From Falsiroseomonas sp046052145 (GTDB taxonomy: Bacteria; Pseudomonadota; Alphaproteobacteria; Acetobacterales; Acetobacteraceae): a stretch of DNA of 64,000 nt. Positions within the stretch are counted from its first letter, which is position 1, and every line of letters starts with the position of its first letter. Below, piece by piece: positions 50,089 through 57,498 of the stretch. The notes beneath the pieces were generated by a model that was given only the letters and a program-made list of their open reading frames with translations, was not told the DNA's origin and ran no database searches. Both the position numbers and the translations under genes were made by a program. Location of the stretch: assembly GCA_046052145.1 (NCBI GenBank), contig JBJOMW010000002.1, positions 62,001-126,000 of the forward strand, given 5' to 3'.

Positions 50089-50685
50089 CTACGCGCGGCG
50101 GGCGGCCTGAGCGATCTCGACGATAAAGGGCATCGGGTCCACCGGGCGCACGGGGCGCGCGGGGCTCGTCACCTGCACCTTCAGGAACCGCCCTGCCGCC
50201 GAACCAAGGCAGACGAGGGTGCGCATCTCCTGGCGGCCATAGGTGCCTTCAAGCCGCGCACAGGAGAGCGGCGCGCCGCCGGGGATGGCGACTTCGCTCC
50301 GTCCCCGCTCGGCGATCTGCTGGCTGGTGCGCGTGCCAGCCATCGCCACAACCTCTGCCACCGCGGCGGAGAATTCCGCCGCGAGGCGCGGATCCTGGTC
50401 GGCGATCGTCCCCTGGCCACGGTCATAGAGGCTGACGGTCGCGACCGCCGCGCGGGATGGCCCAGCATACTCCACCGCCACCCCCTGACCCGGCCGTTCC
50501 CGCTCGAGCCAGAACGACGTACCGCGGGTGAAGGCGACCACCTCACCCGGCAGCCGCGCTGCCGCGGCTTCGAGCGTCGGCCGCCCGCCGGCGGCCGAGG
50601 TCAGGCCGCCCTCCCGCCCAGCCTGCGGTGGCGCGCAGGCCACCGGCAGGAGAAGGGCGAGCAGCAGGATCGGCCGACGGATCAC
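50089..50685 (-). CDS. hypothetical lipoprotein
   Basis: 198 residues. Lipoprotein signal MIRRPILLLALLLPVACAPP with lipobox LPVAC, so lipidated at Cys17. The mature part has a globular domain of unknown family (VVAFTRGTSFWLERERPGQG, VSLYDRGQG, LSCARLEGTYGRQEMRTLVCL with two cysteines that may pair) and ends VEIAQAARRA. It lies directly after the TerC gene on the same strand, whose stop at 50686 abuts this gene's end region, so both may share a transcript. Confidence 0.72.
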   Translation of the reverse strand: MIRRPILLLALLLPVACAPPQAGREGGLTSAAGGRPTLEAAAARLPGEVVAFTRGTSFWLERERPGQGVAVEYAGPSRAAVATVSLYDRGQGTIADQDPRLAAEFSAAVAEVVAMAGTRTSQQIAERGRSEVAIPGGAPLSCARLEGTYGRQEMRTLVCLGSAAGRFLKVQVTSPARPVRPVDPMPFIVEIAQAARRA

Positions 50686-51504
50686 TCAGCGGTTCCTTCG
50701 CAGCACTTGCAGCGTCAGATCCACCACCACGGTCACCGCTGCCGCCAGGAAGATAACCTGGAAAACGGTCGCGAAGAACCATAGCGCGATCGGGAAGGTC
50801 GCAGCTCCACCCGGGATCGCCATCCAGCCCAGCGGCAGCAGCAGGTAGCCATAGGCCTGCGGCACATTGTCGGCGATCTGGAAGGTGCCCTCGTAGATCA
50901 TGGCGATCGCCACGTAGAGGATGACCAACAGCCCGACCCAGGCGATCCAGCGATGCTTGTCGAGCAGCTTGGCGATAAAGGTCGCCGCGACACCCATCAG
51001 CACCACCGACACGGCAAGGCCGAAGACCAGGATGTAGGGGTGGTCCTTCGCCGCACCCGCCACCGCGAGCACGTTGTCGAGGCTCATCGAGACGTCGGCC
51101 ACCAGGATCTGCGTGATTGCCTGGCGCAGCGTCTTCTTGGGTGCACCTGGCTCGCCACCCTCCAGCGCCTCGGCGCCGTCATGCTGGTCGAGCGAATCGG
51201 GGTCGTGGCTGCTGCCCTGGCGCAGCTCCCGGTACATCTTCCAGCAGACCCACAGCAGCAGCACGCCGCCGGCCAGCACGATGCCCACGATCGACAGCAG
51301 CTGGACGGTGATCGAGGCGAAGCCGATTCGCATGATCGTCGCCGCGGCGATGCCCCAGAAGATCGCCTTTCGCCGCTGCTCCGCCGGCAGGCCGGCCGCG
51401 GCCATGCCGACCACGATGGCGTTATCGCCAGCGAGAACAATGTCGATAAACAGTACTTGCCCAAGCGCAACGAGCGCCTCGGAGCTAAATGAAAAGTAAT
51501 CCAT
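50686..51504 (-). CDS. TerC family integral membrane protein (YjbE-like)
   Basis: 272-residue protein with about seven membrane spans. Conserved acidic metal-site motifs LFIDIVLAGDNAIVVG and VADVSMSLDNVLAVAGAA define the TerC superfamily, now linked to Mn2+ export or metallation of exported proteins. A hydrophilic loop (about 95-125, SSHDPDSLDQHDGAEAL) separates the two halves. The ATG at 51504 is preceded by an A-rich stretch (gcagaaaaaaac) and a possible TTGACA promoter at 51564-51569. No Mn riboswitch signature was recognised in the leader. Divergent from purB. Confidence 0.88.
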   Translation of the reverse strand: MDYFSFSSEALVALGQVLFIDIVLAGDNAIVVGMAAAGLPAEQRRKAIFWGIAAATIMRIGFASITVQLLSIVGIVLAGGVLLLWVCWKMYRELRQGSSHDPDSLDQHDGAEALEGGEPGAPKKTLRQAITQILVADVSMSLDNVLAVAGAAKDHPYILVFGLAVSVVLMGVAATFIAKLLDKHRWIAWVGLLVILYVAIAMIYEGTFQIADNVPQAYGYLLLPLGWMAIPGGAATFPIALWFFATVFQVIFLAAAVTVVVDLTLQVLRRNR

Positions 51505-51538
51505 GTTTTTTTCTGCCCGACTTCCAGAAACGCGGAAG

Positions 51539-51569
51539 ATAATCGGCGGCGACAGCGCGGGCTTGTCAA
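51539..51569 (-). promoter_or_regulatory. possible promoter of the TerC gene
   Basis: On the minus strand TTGACA (51564-51569) is followed 19 bases later by GATTAT (51539-51544). The -35 is perfect, the -10 weak and the spacing long. It lies 35-65 bases before the ATG. Confidence 0.4.
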
Positions 51570-51682
51570 CTGCCGAGGATGCAGGCGAAACCCGCGCGCC
51601 CCGCTGAGACCCCTTCCGCGGCCCAGGTGACCCGCCTGGTGCCATGTGGCATCGCCTGCCGCATCAGCTTCAGGACCCAGGC

Positions 51683-53020
51683 ATGATCCCGCGCTACAGC
51701 CGCCCCGAGATGACGGCCATCTGGTCGCCCGAGAACCGCTTCCGCATCTGGTTCGAGATCGAGGCCCTGGCGGCAGAAGCAATGGCCGAGCTCGGCACCA
51801 TCCCGAAGGAAGCGGCCGCGGCGATTCGCGAAGGCGGCGCGCGGCGGGTGGCGAACATCAGCCAGGCCGATCTCGACCGAATCGACGCGATCGAGCGCGA
51901 GACGCGCCACGACGTCATCGCCTTCCTCACCTGGCTCGGCGAGGGGATCGGCGAATCCGCGCGCTTCATGCACCAGGGCATGACGAGCTCCGACGTGCTC
52001 GACACCTGCCTGTCCGTCCAGCTGACCCAGGCCGCGGACCTGCTGATTGCTGATATGGACGCGCTGCTCGACGCGCTGCGGACGCGCGCGATCGAGCATA
52101 AGCACACGCCGACCATCGGCCGCAGCCACGGCATCCATGCCGAGCCCACGACCTTCGGCCTCAAGCTGCTCGGCCATTGGGCGGAGTTCCGGCGCGGCCG
52201 CGACCGGCTGGTCGCCGCGCGCGCCGAGATCGCGACCTGCGCCGTCTCCGGCCCGGTCGGCACCTTCGCCAGCGTGGACCCGCGGGTCGAGGCGCATGTG
52301 GCGAAACATCTCGGCCTCGCGGTCGAGCCGGTCTCGACCCAGGTGATCCCGCGCGACCGCCACGCTGCCTTCTTCGCGGCCCTTGGCGTGGTGGCGTCGA
52401 GCCTGGAGCGCCTCGCGGTCGAGGTGCGCCACCTGCAGCGGTCCGAGGTGCGGGAGGCGGAGGAGTTCTTCCACCCGGGCCAGAAGGGCTCCTCCGCGAT
52501 GCCCCATAAGCGCAACCCGGTGCTGAGCGAGAACCTGACGGGGCTTGCGCGCATCGTGCGCGGCTATGTCGTGCCCGCGATGGAGAACGTCGCTCTCTGG
52601 CACGAGCGCGACATCAGCCATTCGAGCGTCGAGCGCATGATCGGGCCGGATGCGACCGTCACCCTCGATTTCGCGCTGATGCGCGCGGCGGGGATGATGG
52701 CGAAGCTCACCATCTATCCCGAGCGCATGAAGGCCAATCTCGAATCGCTCGGCGGTGTCGTGCACAGCCAGAAGGTGCTGCTGGCGCTCACCCAGGCGGG
52801 CATGAGCCGGGAAGCCGCCTATGCGGCCGTGCAGCGCGCCGCGATGGCAACCTGGCAGGCGCTCGGCACGCCGGGGGCGCGGGACTTCGCCGCCAACCTG
52901 CTGGCGGATGCCGAGGTCGCGGCGCGGCTGGATGCGGCGGCGCTAGCCACGGCGATGGACCCCGCCCGCGATTTCGGCCAGGTGGAGGCGATCTTCGCGC
53001 GCGTGCTCACGCAGGCGTAG
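51683..53020 (+). CDS. purB: adenylosuccinate lyase
   Basis: 445-residue fumarase-superfamily lyase acting twice in purine synthesis (SAICAR to AICAR; adenylosuccinate to AMP). Signature SSAMPHKRNP near residue 270, TSSDVLDTC near 105, GRSHGIHAEPTTFGLK with the catalytic His (about 148-163), ISHSSVERM. The length is typical of the short PurB form. The ATG at 51683 follows AGGACC. The next pur gene, purC, is 2.5 kb downstream rather than adjacent. Confidence 0.95.
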   Translation: MIPRYSRPEMTAIWSPENRFRIWFEIEALAAEAMAELGTIPKEAAAAIREGGARRVANISQADLDRIDAIERETRHDVIAFLTWLGEGIGESARFMHQGMTSSDVLDTCLSVQLTQAADLLIADMDALLDALRTRAIEHKHTPTIGRSHGIHAEPTTFGLKLLGHWAEFRRGRDRLVAARAEIATCAVSGPVGTFASVDPRVEAHVAKHLGLAVEPVSTQVIPRDRHAAFFAALGVVASSLERLAVEVRHLQRSEVREAEEFFHPGQKGSSAMPHKRNPVLSENLTGLARIVRGYVVPAMENVALWHERDISHSSVERMIGPDATVTLDFALMRAAGMMAKLTIYPERMKANLESLGGVVHSQKVLLALTQAGMSREAAYAAVQRAAMATWQALGTPGARDFAANLLADAEVAARLDAAALATAMDPARDFGQVEAIFARVLTQA

Positions 53021-53057
53021 CGCGACCAGCCCTCTCCACACCCTGCGGCGTTGGCGC

Positions 53058-53330
53058 TTACCAGGCGTAGCGCAGCTGCAGGGCGAAGCGGTGGGCGGTG
53101 GTGTCGTTGGAGACAGACGCGTCCCAATCGAGGTCGAGCCCAAGCCCGCCCCCCGCCGCGCCCGCCCGCACCAGCTTCAGCGACGCGCCCAACCCCAGCG
53201 CATCCCGGTCCAGCCCCGGCGTACGCCCCGCAAACGGCACCCGCGCGCCATCGAACACGAAGGCGCCCGAGACCGCGGCCGCGTTGTCGCCGAACTCACG
53301 CTCCCAGCGGCTGCGCCCCTCCGGCCGTTG
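53058..53330 (-). pseudogene. 3' remnant of an autotransporter beta-barrel gene
   Basis: The last about 85 codons of an outer-membrane barrel: WEREFGDNAAAVSGAF, PFAGRTPGLDRDALGLGASL, LGLDLDWDAS and the C-terminal FALQLRYAW, ending in the aromatic residue needed for barrel insertion. Upstream of about 53330 the homology stops and the frame reads into the tail of the DUF1194 gene in another frame. A full autotransporter barrel needs about 250 residues or more, so this is a fragment. Confidence 0.6.
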
Positions 53331-53391
53331 GGCAGCGTCGTTTCCGAAATCACGGGGTCCGTCACGACAGACCCGAGGAAGGTGCTGGCCG

Positions 53392-54408
53392 TTAGGGAAC
53401 TTCCTGGCCGGGGGACACGGCCACATCCGTGACCGAGGGCCGCCGGCCAGCCAGGCGCTCCCGCTCATTGGCGCGGCGTTCGGTCCGCGGGATCACGTTC
53501 CGCCGGCCGAACAGCATTTCACAACTCGCGCCCGCCGCAGGCGTGCCGAGCAACAGCTCCCGGGCGAATTTCCGGCAGGCGGCCTCAAAGAAATCTGCGT
53601 CGGAGGTCGAAAGCGGAACCTGGATGAAGCCATCCAAGCCAGGCGGATTGGGCAAGGATGGGTCTTTCGTGATGAGGTTTTGCAGGATGTCCTGGGCAAA
53701 TGGGGTCAAGGTCGGCTGGGTTGCGATGGCGTTGATGACGTTCACGCCTGCTGCTCGGGTATCATCGCCGGCGTCAAAGACATCCATCCCCGGCGGAGTG
53801 GTTGGGAAATCCGCCCCATCCGACACGAGGTTCAGAAACACGCGGGGGCCGCTCGCCCTGGTTGCCGTGATGCCGTTGTTCAGCAAGCCGGTCGGGGTCA
53901 CCCCGCCTAGGATGCTCGCCGCCTCCAACCTCGCTGTCGTCAGATCGGGACGCGTATTGCCAAACCCTGTCAGGACGACTGCGTCACCAATGGGCGTGCG
54001 ACCCCCGATGTTGGCGACTGCTCTGCTCGCGTCCACGGCAGCGGCAAACGCCCGCGCGTCAGAGGCCGTCCGGATGGTCTGCCACGTCGTCAACTGACGG
54101 ACGAGCGTCCTTTCAGCGGTTTCCGTCCCAAACGCAAAAGCCGAGACGGCGAGGGATTGGATGCCCTGCCGCTGCAGGAAGGGCATCAGCCGCGGATCGC
54201 GGAACAAGGCCATATGGCCATTCAGCACCCGGTCCAATGTGCCGGAGGTCAGCACCGAGCCGGAGGTGTCGATAAGGATCGCCATCTCGACATCCACGGA
54301 GGTCTGCGCCCGGGCCTGTTCGGCCGCGCCCGTGGCTGCGATGGTCAGGCAGGCGAGCGCAATGCGAGACCGAAAGCACGTCGTGATGAGAATTCGAAAT
54401 ATTCCCAT
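53392..54408 (-). CDS. DUF1194 domain protein (VWA-like), second copy, lower GC
   Basis: 338-residue exported protein: signal CFRSRIALACLTIAATGAAEQARAQ (as segments), then a VWA fold with MIDAS DTSGS in MAILIDTSGSV, the TPIGDAVVL strand and LVSDGADF. Beyond the shared DUF1194 core it has insertions relative to the 22133 copy and a long C-terminal tail after CEMLFGRRN. Base composition is visibly lower in GC than neighbours, with more A/T at third positions, which hints at recent transfer. It is followed by an autotransporter-barrel remnant. The ATG at 54408 starts the signal peptide. Confidence 0.78.
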   Translation of the reverse strand: MGIFRILITTCFRSRIALACLTIAATGAAEQARAQTSVDVEMAILIDTSGSVLTSGTLDRVLNGHMALFRDPRLMPFLQRQGIQSLAVSAFAFGTETAERTLVRQLTTWQTIRTASDARAFAAAVDASRAVANIGGRTPIGDAVVLTGFGNTRPDLTTARLEAASILGGVTPTGLLNNGITATRASGPRVFLNLVSDGADFPTTPPGMDVFDAGDDTRAAGVNVINAIATQPTLTPFAQDILQNLITKDPSLPNPPGLDGFIQVPLSTSDADFFEAACRKFARELLLGTPAAGASCEMLFGRRNVIPRTERRANERERLAGRRPSVTDVAVSPGQEVP

Positions 54409-54608
54409 ATGACAACGATAGGCCCGCTCGCTCCGCAAGGCAAAGGATCTGTCATTATGCTCCGGACAGGTTCTGCGGGCCGCTTGCGGCCGCACGACTG
54501 CGGCAAGGGCCCGCCGCGCCGCGATCCGCGGCAACGGCCAGGACAACGCCACGCCACCGCTGCCGCACAGGCCAGCTCCCGCACGCCCCAGGCATCGCGA
54601 GAGTCCGC

Positions 54609-55373
54609 ATGTGCACCGTGATCCTGCTGCGCCGCCCCGGCGCCCCCTGGCCGCTGCTGCTGGCCGCCAACCGCGACGAGAGGCTCGACCGCGCCTGGGA
54701 CCCGCCAGGGCCGCATTGGCCGGACCAGCCGGAGCTGGTGGCCGGGCGCGACCGCAGCGGGGGCGGCAGCTGGATGGGCTTGCGCGGCGGGCTGGTGGCC
54801 GCCGTGCTGAACCGCCCGGGCAGCCTCGGCCCCGCACCCGGCAAGCGCTCCCGCGGGGAATTGCCGCTGATCGCCCTGCAGGCGCGGACGGCAGAGGACG
54901 CGGCCACGCGCCTCGGCGCGCTCGATGCCAGCGCCTGGCGCCCCTTCAACATGGTCGTGGCCGATGCGCGCGCGGCCTTCTTCCTGCGCGGCCTCGGCAC
55001 CGGCCGGCCAGAGGCGCTGCCGCTCCCCGACGGCATCAGCATGGTCACCGCGCATGACCCGAATGACCTGACGAGCCCCCGCACGCGCCGCCACCTGCCG
55101 CGCTTCCGCGCCGCGCCGCCGCCCGACCCCGCCGCCGGCGACTGGGCCGGGTGGGAAGCGCTGCTGGCCGATGACAGCACCGGCGCGGAGGGGCACGGCG
55201 CCGCGCTCAATGTCCCGCCCCGCGATGGCTTCGGCACCGTCTCCGCCAGCCTGGTCGCGCTGGGCGCTGCGGGCGGTCGGGTCTGGCGCTTCAGCGCCGG
55301 TCCGCCGGCGCCGGGTGGCTTCGCGGATATCGCCCTCGGCGCATGGCCGCGGGAGGCTGCAACCCCCGGCTGA
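54609..55373 (+). CDS. NRDE (TANGO2-like) family protein
   Basis: 254 residues. N-terminal MCTVILLRRPG and ANRDERLDR contain the Cys2 and the NRDE motif that define the family. These are Ntn-like folds; eukaryotic TANGO2 has been linked to heme trafficking and acyl-CoA handling, the bacterial role is unsettled. Further blocks are GGGSWMGLRGGLVAAVLNR and HGAALNVPPRDGFGTVSASLVAL. It starts 200 bases from the divergent DUF1194 gene and ends 190 bases before purC. Confidence 0.87.
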   Translation: MCTVILLRRPGAPWPLLLAANRDERLDRAWDPPGPHWPDQPELVAGRDRSGGGSWMGLRGGLVAAVLNRPGSLGPAPGKRSRGELPLIALQARTAEDAATRLGALDASAWRPFNMVVADARAAFFLRGLGTGRPEALPLPDGISMVTAHDPNDLTSPRTRRHLPRFRAAPPPDPAAGDWAGWEALLADDSTGAEGHGAALNVPPRDGFGTVSASLVALGAAGGRVWRFSAGPPAPGGFADIALGAWPREAATPG

Positions 55374-55563
55374 GTCGCGGCCCGCCAGGGCAGGTCTGCG
55401 TGCATGCCCCCCACCCGCCCGCGGCGTGGCGGCGCCGGGCCGGGCCTGCTATAGCGCCCATGGCTGTCTGGGCGCGCGACCGCACCCGCCCGGGCGGCCC
55501 GCGCGCCTGCCCGTGCCCAAGCCTGGGCCGGGGTGCGCGGCAGAGACAGGAGTTCCCCCATCC

Positions 55564-56328
55564 ATGGCGCGCCGCCGTCAGGTCTATGAGGGCAAGGCGA
55601 AGGTCCTTTTCGAAGGCCCCGAGCCCGGCACCCTCGTGCAGTATTTCAAGGACGACGCCACCGCCGGGAATGGCGCGAAGAAGGGCACGATCACCGGCAA
55701 GGGCGTGCTGAACAACCGCATCAGCGAATATCTGATGACGCGCCTGAACGAGATGGGCGTGCCGACCCATTTCATCCGCCGCCTGAACATGCGCGAGCAG
55801 CTGATCCGCGAGGTCGAGATCATCCCGCTCGAGGTGGTGGTGCGGAATGTCGCGGCGGGGTCGCTGGCCACGCGGCTCGGCATCCAGGAAGGCACGCGGC
55901 TGCCGCGCTCGATCATCGAATTCTATTACAAGAACGACGCGCTGAACGACCCGATGGTGAGCGAGGAGCACATCACCTGCTTCGGCTGGGCGTCCACGCA
56001 GGACATCGACGACATCGTGGCGCTGACGCTGCGCGTGAACGATTTCCTCTCCGGCCTGTTCCTCGGCGTCGGCATCACGCTGGTGGATTTCAAGCTGGAG
56101 TTCGGGCGCCTCTGGGAGAATGAGGATATGCGCATCGTCCTCGCCGATGAGATCAGCCCGGATAATTGCCGCCTCTGGGACGCCAAGACCGGCGAGAAGA
56201 TGGACAAGGACCGCTTCCGGCGGGATCTCGGCAAGGTCGAGGAAGGCTACCAGGAAGTGGCCCGCCGCCTCGGCATCCTGCCCGAGGCCGGTGTGCGCGA
56301 CATGAAGGGGCCGGAGACGGTTCAATGA
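55564..56328 (+). CDS. purC: phosphoribosylaminoimidazole-succinocarboxamide synthase
   Basis: 254-residue SAICAR synthetase: CAIR + Asp + ATP to SAICAR. VYEGKAKVLFEGPEPGTLVQ, PLEVVVRNVAAGS, YKNDALNDP, DFKLEFGR and LADEISPDNCRLWD are the family's ATP and substrate blocks. AGGAG lies 12 bases ahead of the ATG. The stop overlaps purS (ATGA), starting the operon purC-purS-(small membrane ORF)-purQ-purL. Confidence 0.97.
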   Translation: MARRRQVYEGKAKVLFEGPEPGTLVQYFKDDATAGNGAKKGTITGKGVLNNRISEYLMTRLNEMGVPTHFIRRLNMREQLIREVEIIPLEVVVRNVAAGSLATRLGIQEGTRLPRSIIEFYYKNDALNDPMVSEEHITCFGWASTQDIDDIVALTLRVNDFLSGLFLGVGITLVDFKLEFGRLWENEDMRIVLADEISPDNCRLWDAKTGEKMDKDRFRRDLGKVEEGYQEVARRLGILPEAGVRDMKGPETVQ

Positions 56329-56564
56329 AGGCCAGGGTTTACGTGATGCCGAAGGCGGGCGTGCTCGACCCGCAGGGCAAGGCGATCGGCCATGCGCTGG
56401 AGGGCTTAGGCTTCGCGGGCGTCGGTGAGGTGCGCGCGGGCAAGGTGATCGAGCTGGAACTGGCCGAGGCCGATCCCGCCAAGGCCAAGGCGCAGGCCGA
56501 GGAGATGGCTCGCCGTCTGCTGGCCAACACTGTGATCGAGAGCTTCCGGGTCGAGGTCGGCTGA
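56325..56564 (+). CDS. purS: phosphoribosylformylglycinamidine synthase subunit PurS
   Basis: 79-residue small subunit that bridges PurQ and PurL in the three-part FGAM synthase. KARVYVMPKAGVLDPQGKAI and the GVGEVRAGKVIELEL segment are typical; ends VIESFRVEVG. ATG overlaps the purC stop. Confidence 0.95.
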   Translation: MKARVYVMPKAGVLDPQGKAIGHALEGLGFAGVGEVRAGKVIELELAEADPAKAKAQAEEMARRLLANTVIESFRVEVG

Positions 56565-56570
56565 CCCGCG

Positions 56571-56798
56571 ATGGTCAAGGCCTCGCTGCTCATCATGGCG
56601 GTGCTGACGGTGCTCATCGCCATGGGCCTGAAGTGGCGCGAGCAGCGCGCACCGCAGGTGACGGCGCAGAAGCGGCTCGGCGTCCTCGCGCGCGGCAAGA
56701 AGGGGCTCGACCGCTGGGTGACCGCCGCCGCGCTCGCCGCGTTGTTCACGCTGCTCGTCTTCGGCGGGCTGCAATGGCTGAATGTTTGGGTAGGGTGA
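56571..56798 (+). CDS. small two-span membrane protein inside the pur operon
   Basis: 75 residues with two hydrophobic segments (about 4-18 and 49-72) joined by a basic loop (KWREQRAPQVTAQKRLG...ARGKKGLDRW). No family recognised. It sits 6 bases after purS and 4 before purQ, so it is cotranscribed with FGAM synthase genes. Nothing about purine synthesis explains a membrane protein here; it could anchor or regulate, or simply ride along. Confidence 0.7.
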   Translation: MVKASLLIMAVLTVLIAMGLKWREQRAPQVTAQKRLGVLARGKKGLDRWVTAAALAALFTLLVFGGLQWLNVWVG

Positions 56799-56802
56799 TC
56801 CC

Positions 56803-57498
56803 ATGAAGGCCGTCGTGGTCGTCTTCCCTGGCACGAACCGCGAGCGCGACATGGCGATCGCGCTGGAACGTGCGACGGGCCGGAAGCCGGTGATGCTGTT
56901 CCACCGCGAGACGGCGCTGCCGGCTGGCACCGACCTGGTCGTGCTGCCGGGCGGCTTTTCCTATGGCGATTACCTCCGCTGCGGCGCGATGGCGGCGCAA
57001 TCGCCGATCATGCGCGAGGTGGCCGGCTTCGCGGCCAAGGGCGGGCATGTGCTCGGCGTCTGCAACGGCTTCCAGATTCTGTGCGAGACGGGGCTGTTGC
57101 CCGGCGCGCTGCTGCGCAATGCGGGGCTCCGGTTTCTCTCCATGGATTGCAACCTCCGCGTCGAGCGCGCGGGCACGCCCTACACAGCGCATTGGCAGCC
57201 GGGCGCTGTGTTCCGCGCGCCGATGGCGCATGGCGATGGCAATTTCTTCTGTGACGACGCGACGCATGCGAGGCTGGTGGACCAGAATCTGGTCGCCTTC
57301 CGCTACTGCACGCCGGAGGGCGCGGTGACGCCAGCGGCGAACCGCAATGGCGCACGCGACAACATCGCGGGCATCCTCTCACCCAACCTGCGTGTGTGCG
57401 GGCTGATGCCGCATCCCGAGGATCTGGTGGACCCGCTGATGGGCGGCGCGGATGGGCTGCCGATGTTCACGAGCATCGTGGAGACCGTGGCAGCGTGA
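56803..57498 (+). CDS. purQ: phosphoribosylformylglycinamidine synthase subunit PurQ (glutaminase)
   Basis: 231-residue class I glutamine amidotransferase feeding ammonia to PurL. Nucleophile Cys in LGVCNGFQIL (about residue 88), His and Glu in GLMPHPEDLVDP. VVVFPGTNRERDM opens the domain. The stop overlaps the GTG start of purL. Confidence 0.97.
   Translation: MKAVVVVFPGTNRERDMAIALERATGRKPVMLFHRETALPAGTDLVVLPGGFSYGDYLRCGAMAAQSPIMREVAGFAAKGGHVLGVCNGFQILCETGLLPGALLRNAGLRFLSMDCNLRVERAGTPYTAHWQPGAVFRAPMAHGDGNFFCDDATHARLVDQNLVAFRYCTPEGAVTPAANRNGARDNIAGILSPNLRVCGLMPHPEDLVDPLMGGADGLPMFTSIVETVAA

Noticed and set aside
49911..50126. 71-codon arginine-rich ORF after parE
   Set aside because: Lies wholly in the GC-rich repeat family B segment; composition explained by the repeat, no ribosome site.
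51505..51640. Manganese (yybP-ykoY) riboswitch ahead of the TerC gene
   Set aside because: Looked for because such genes often carry one; the conserved core was not recognisable in the leader.
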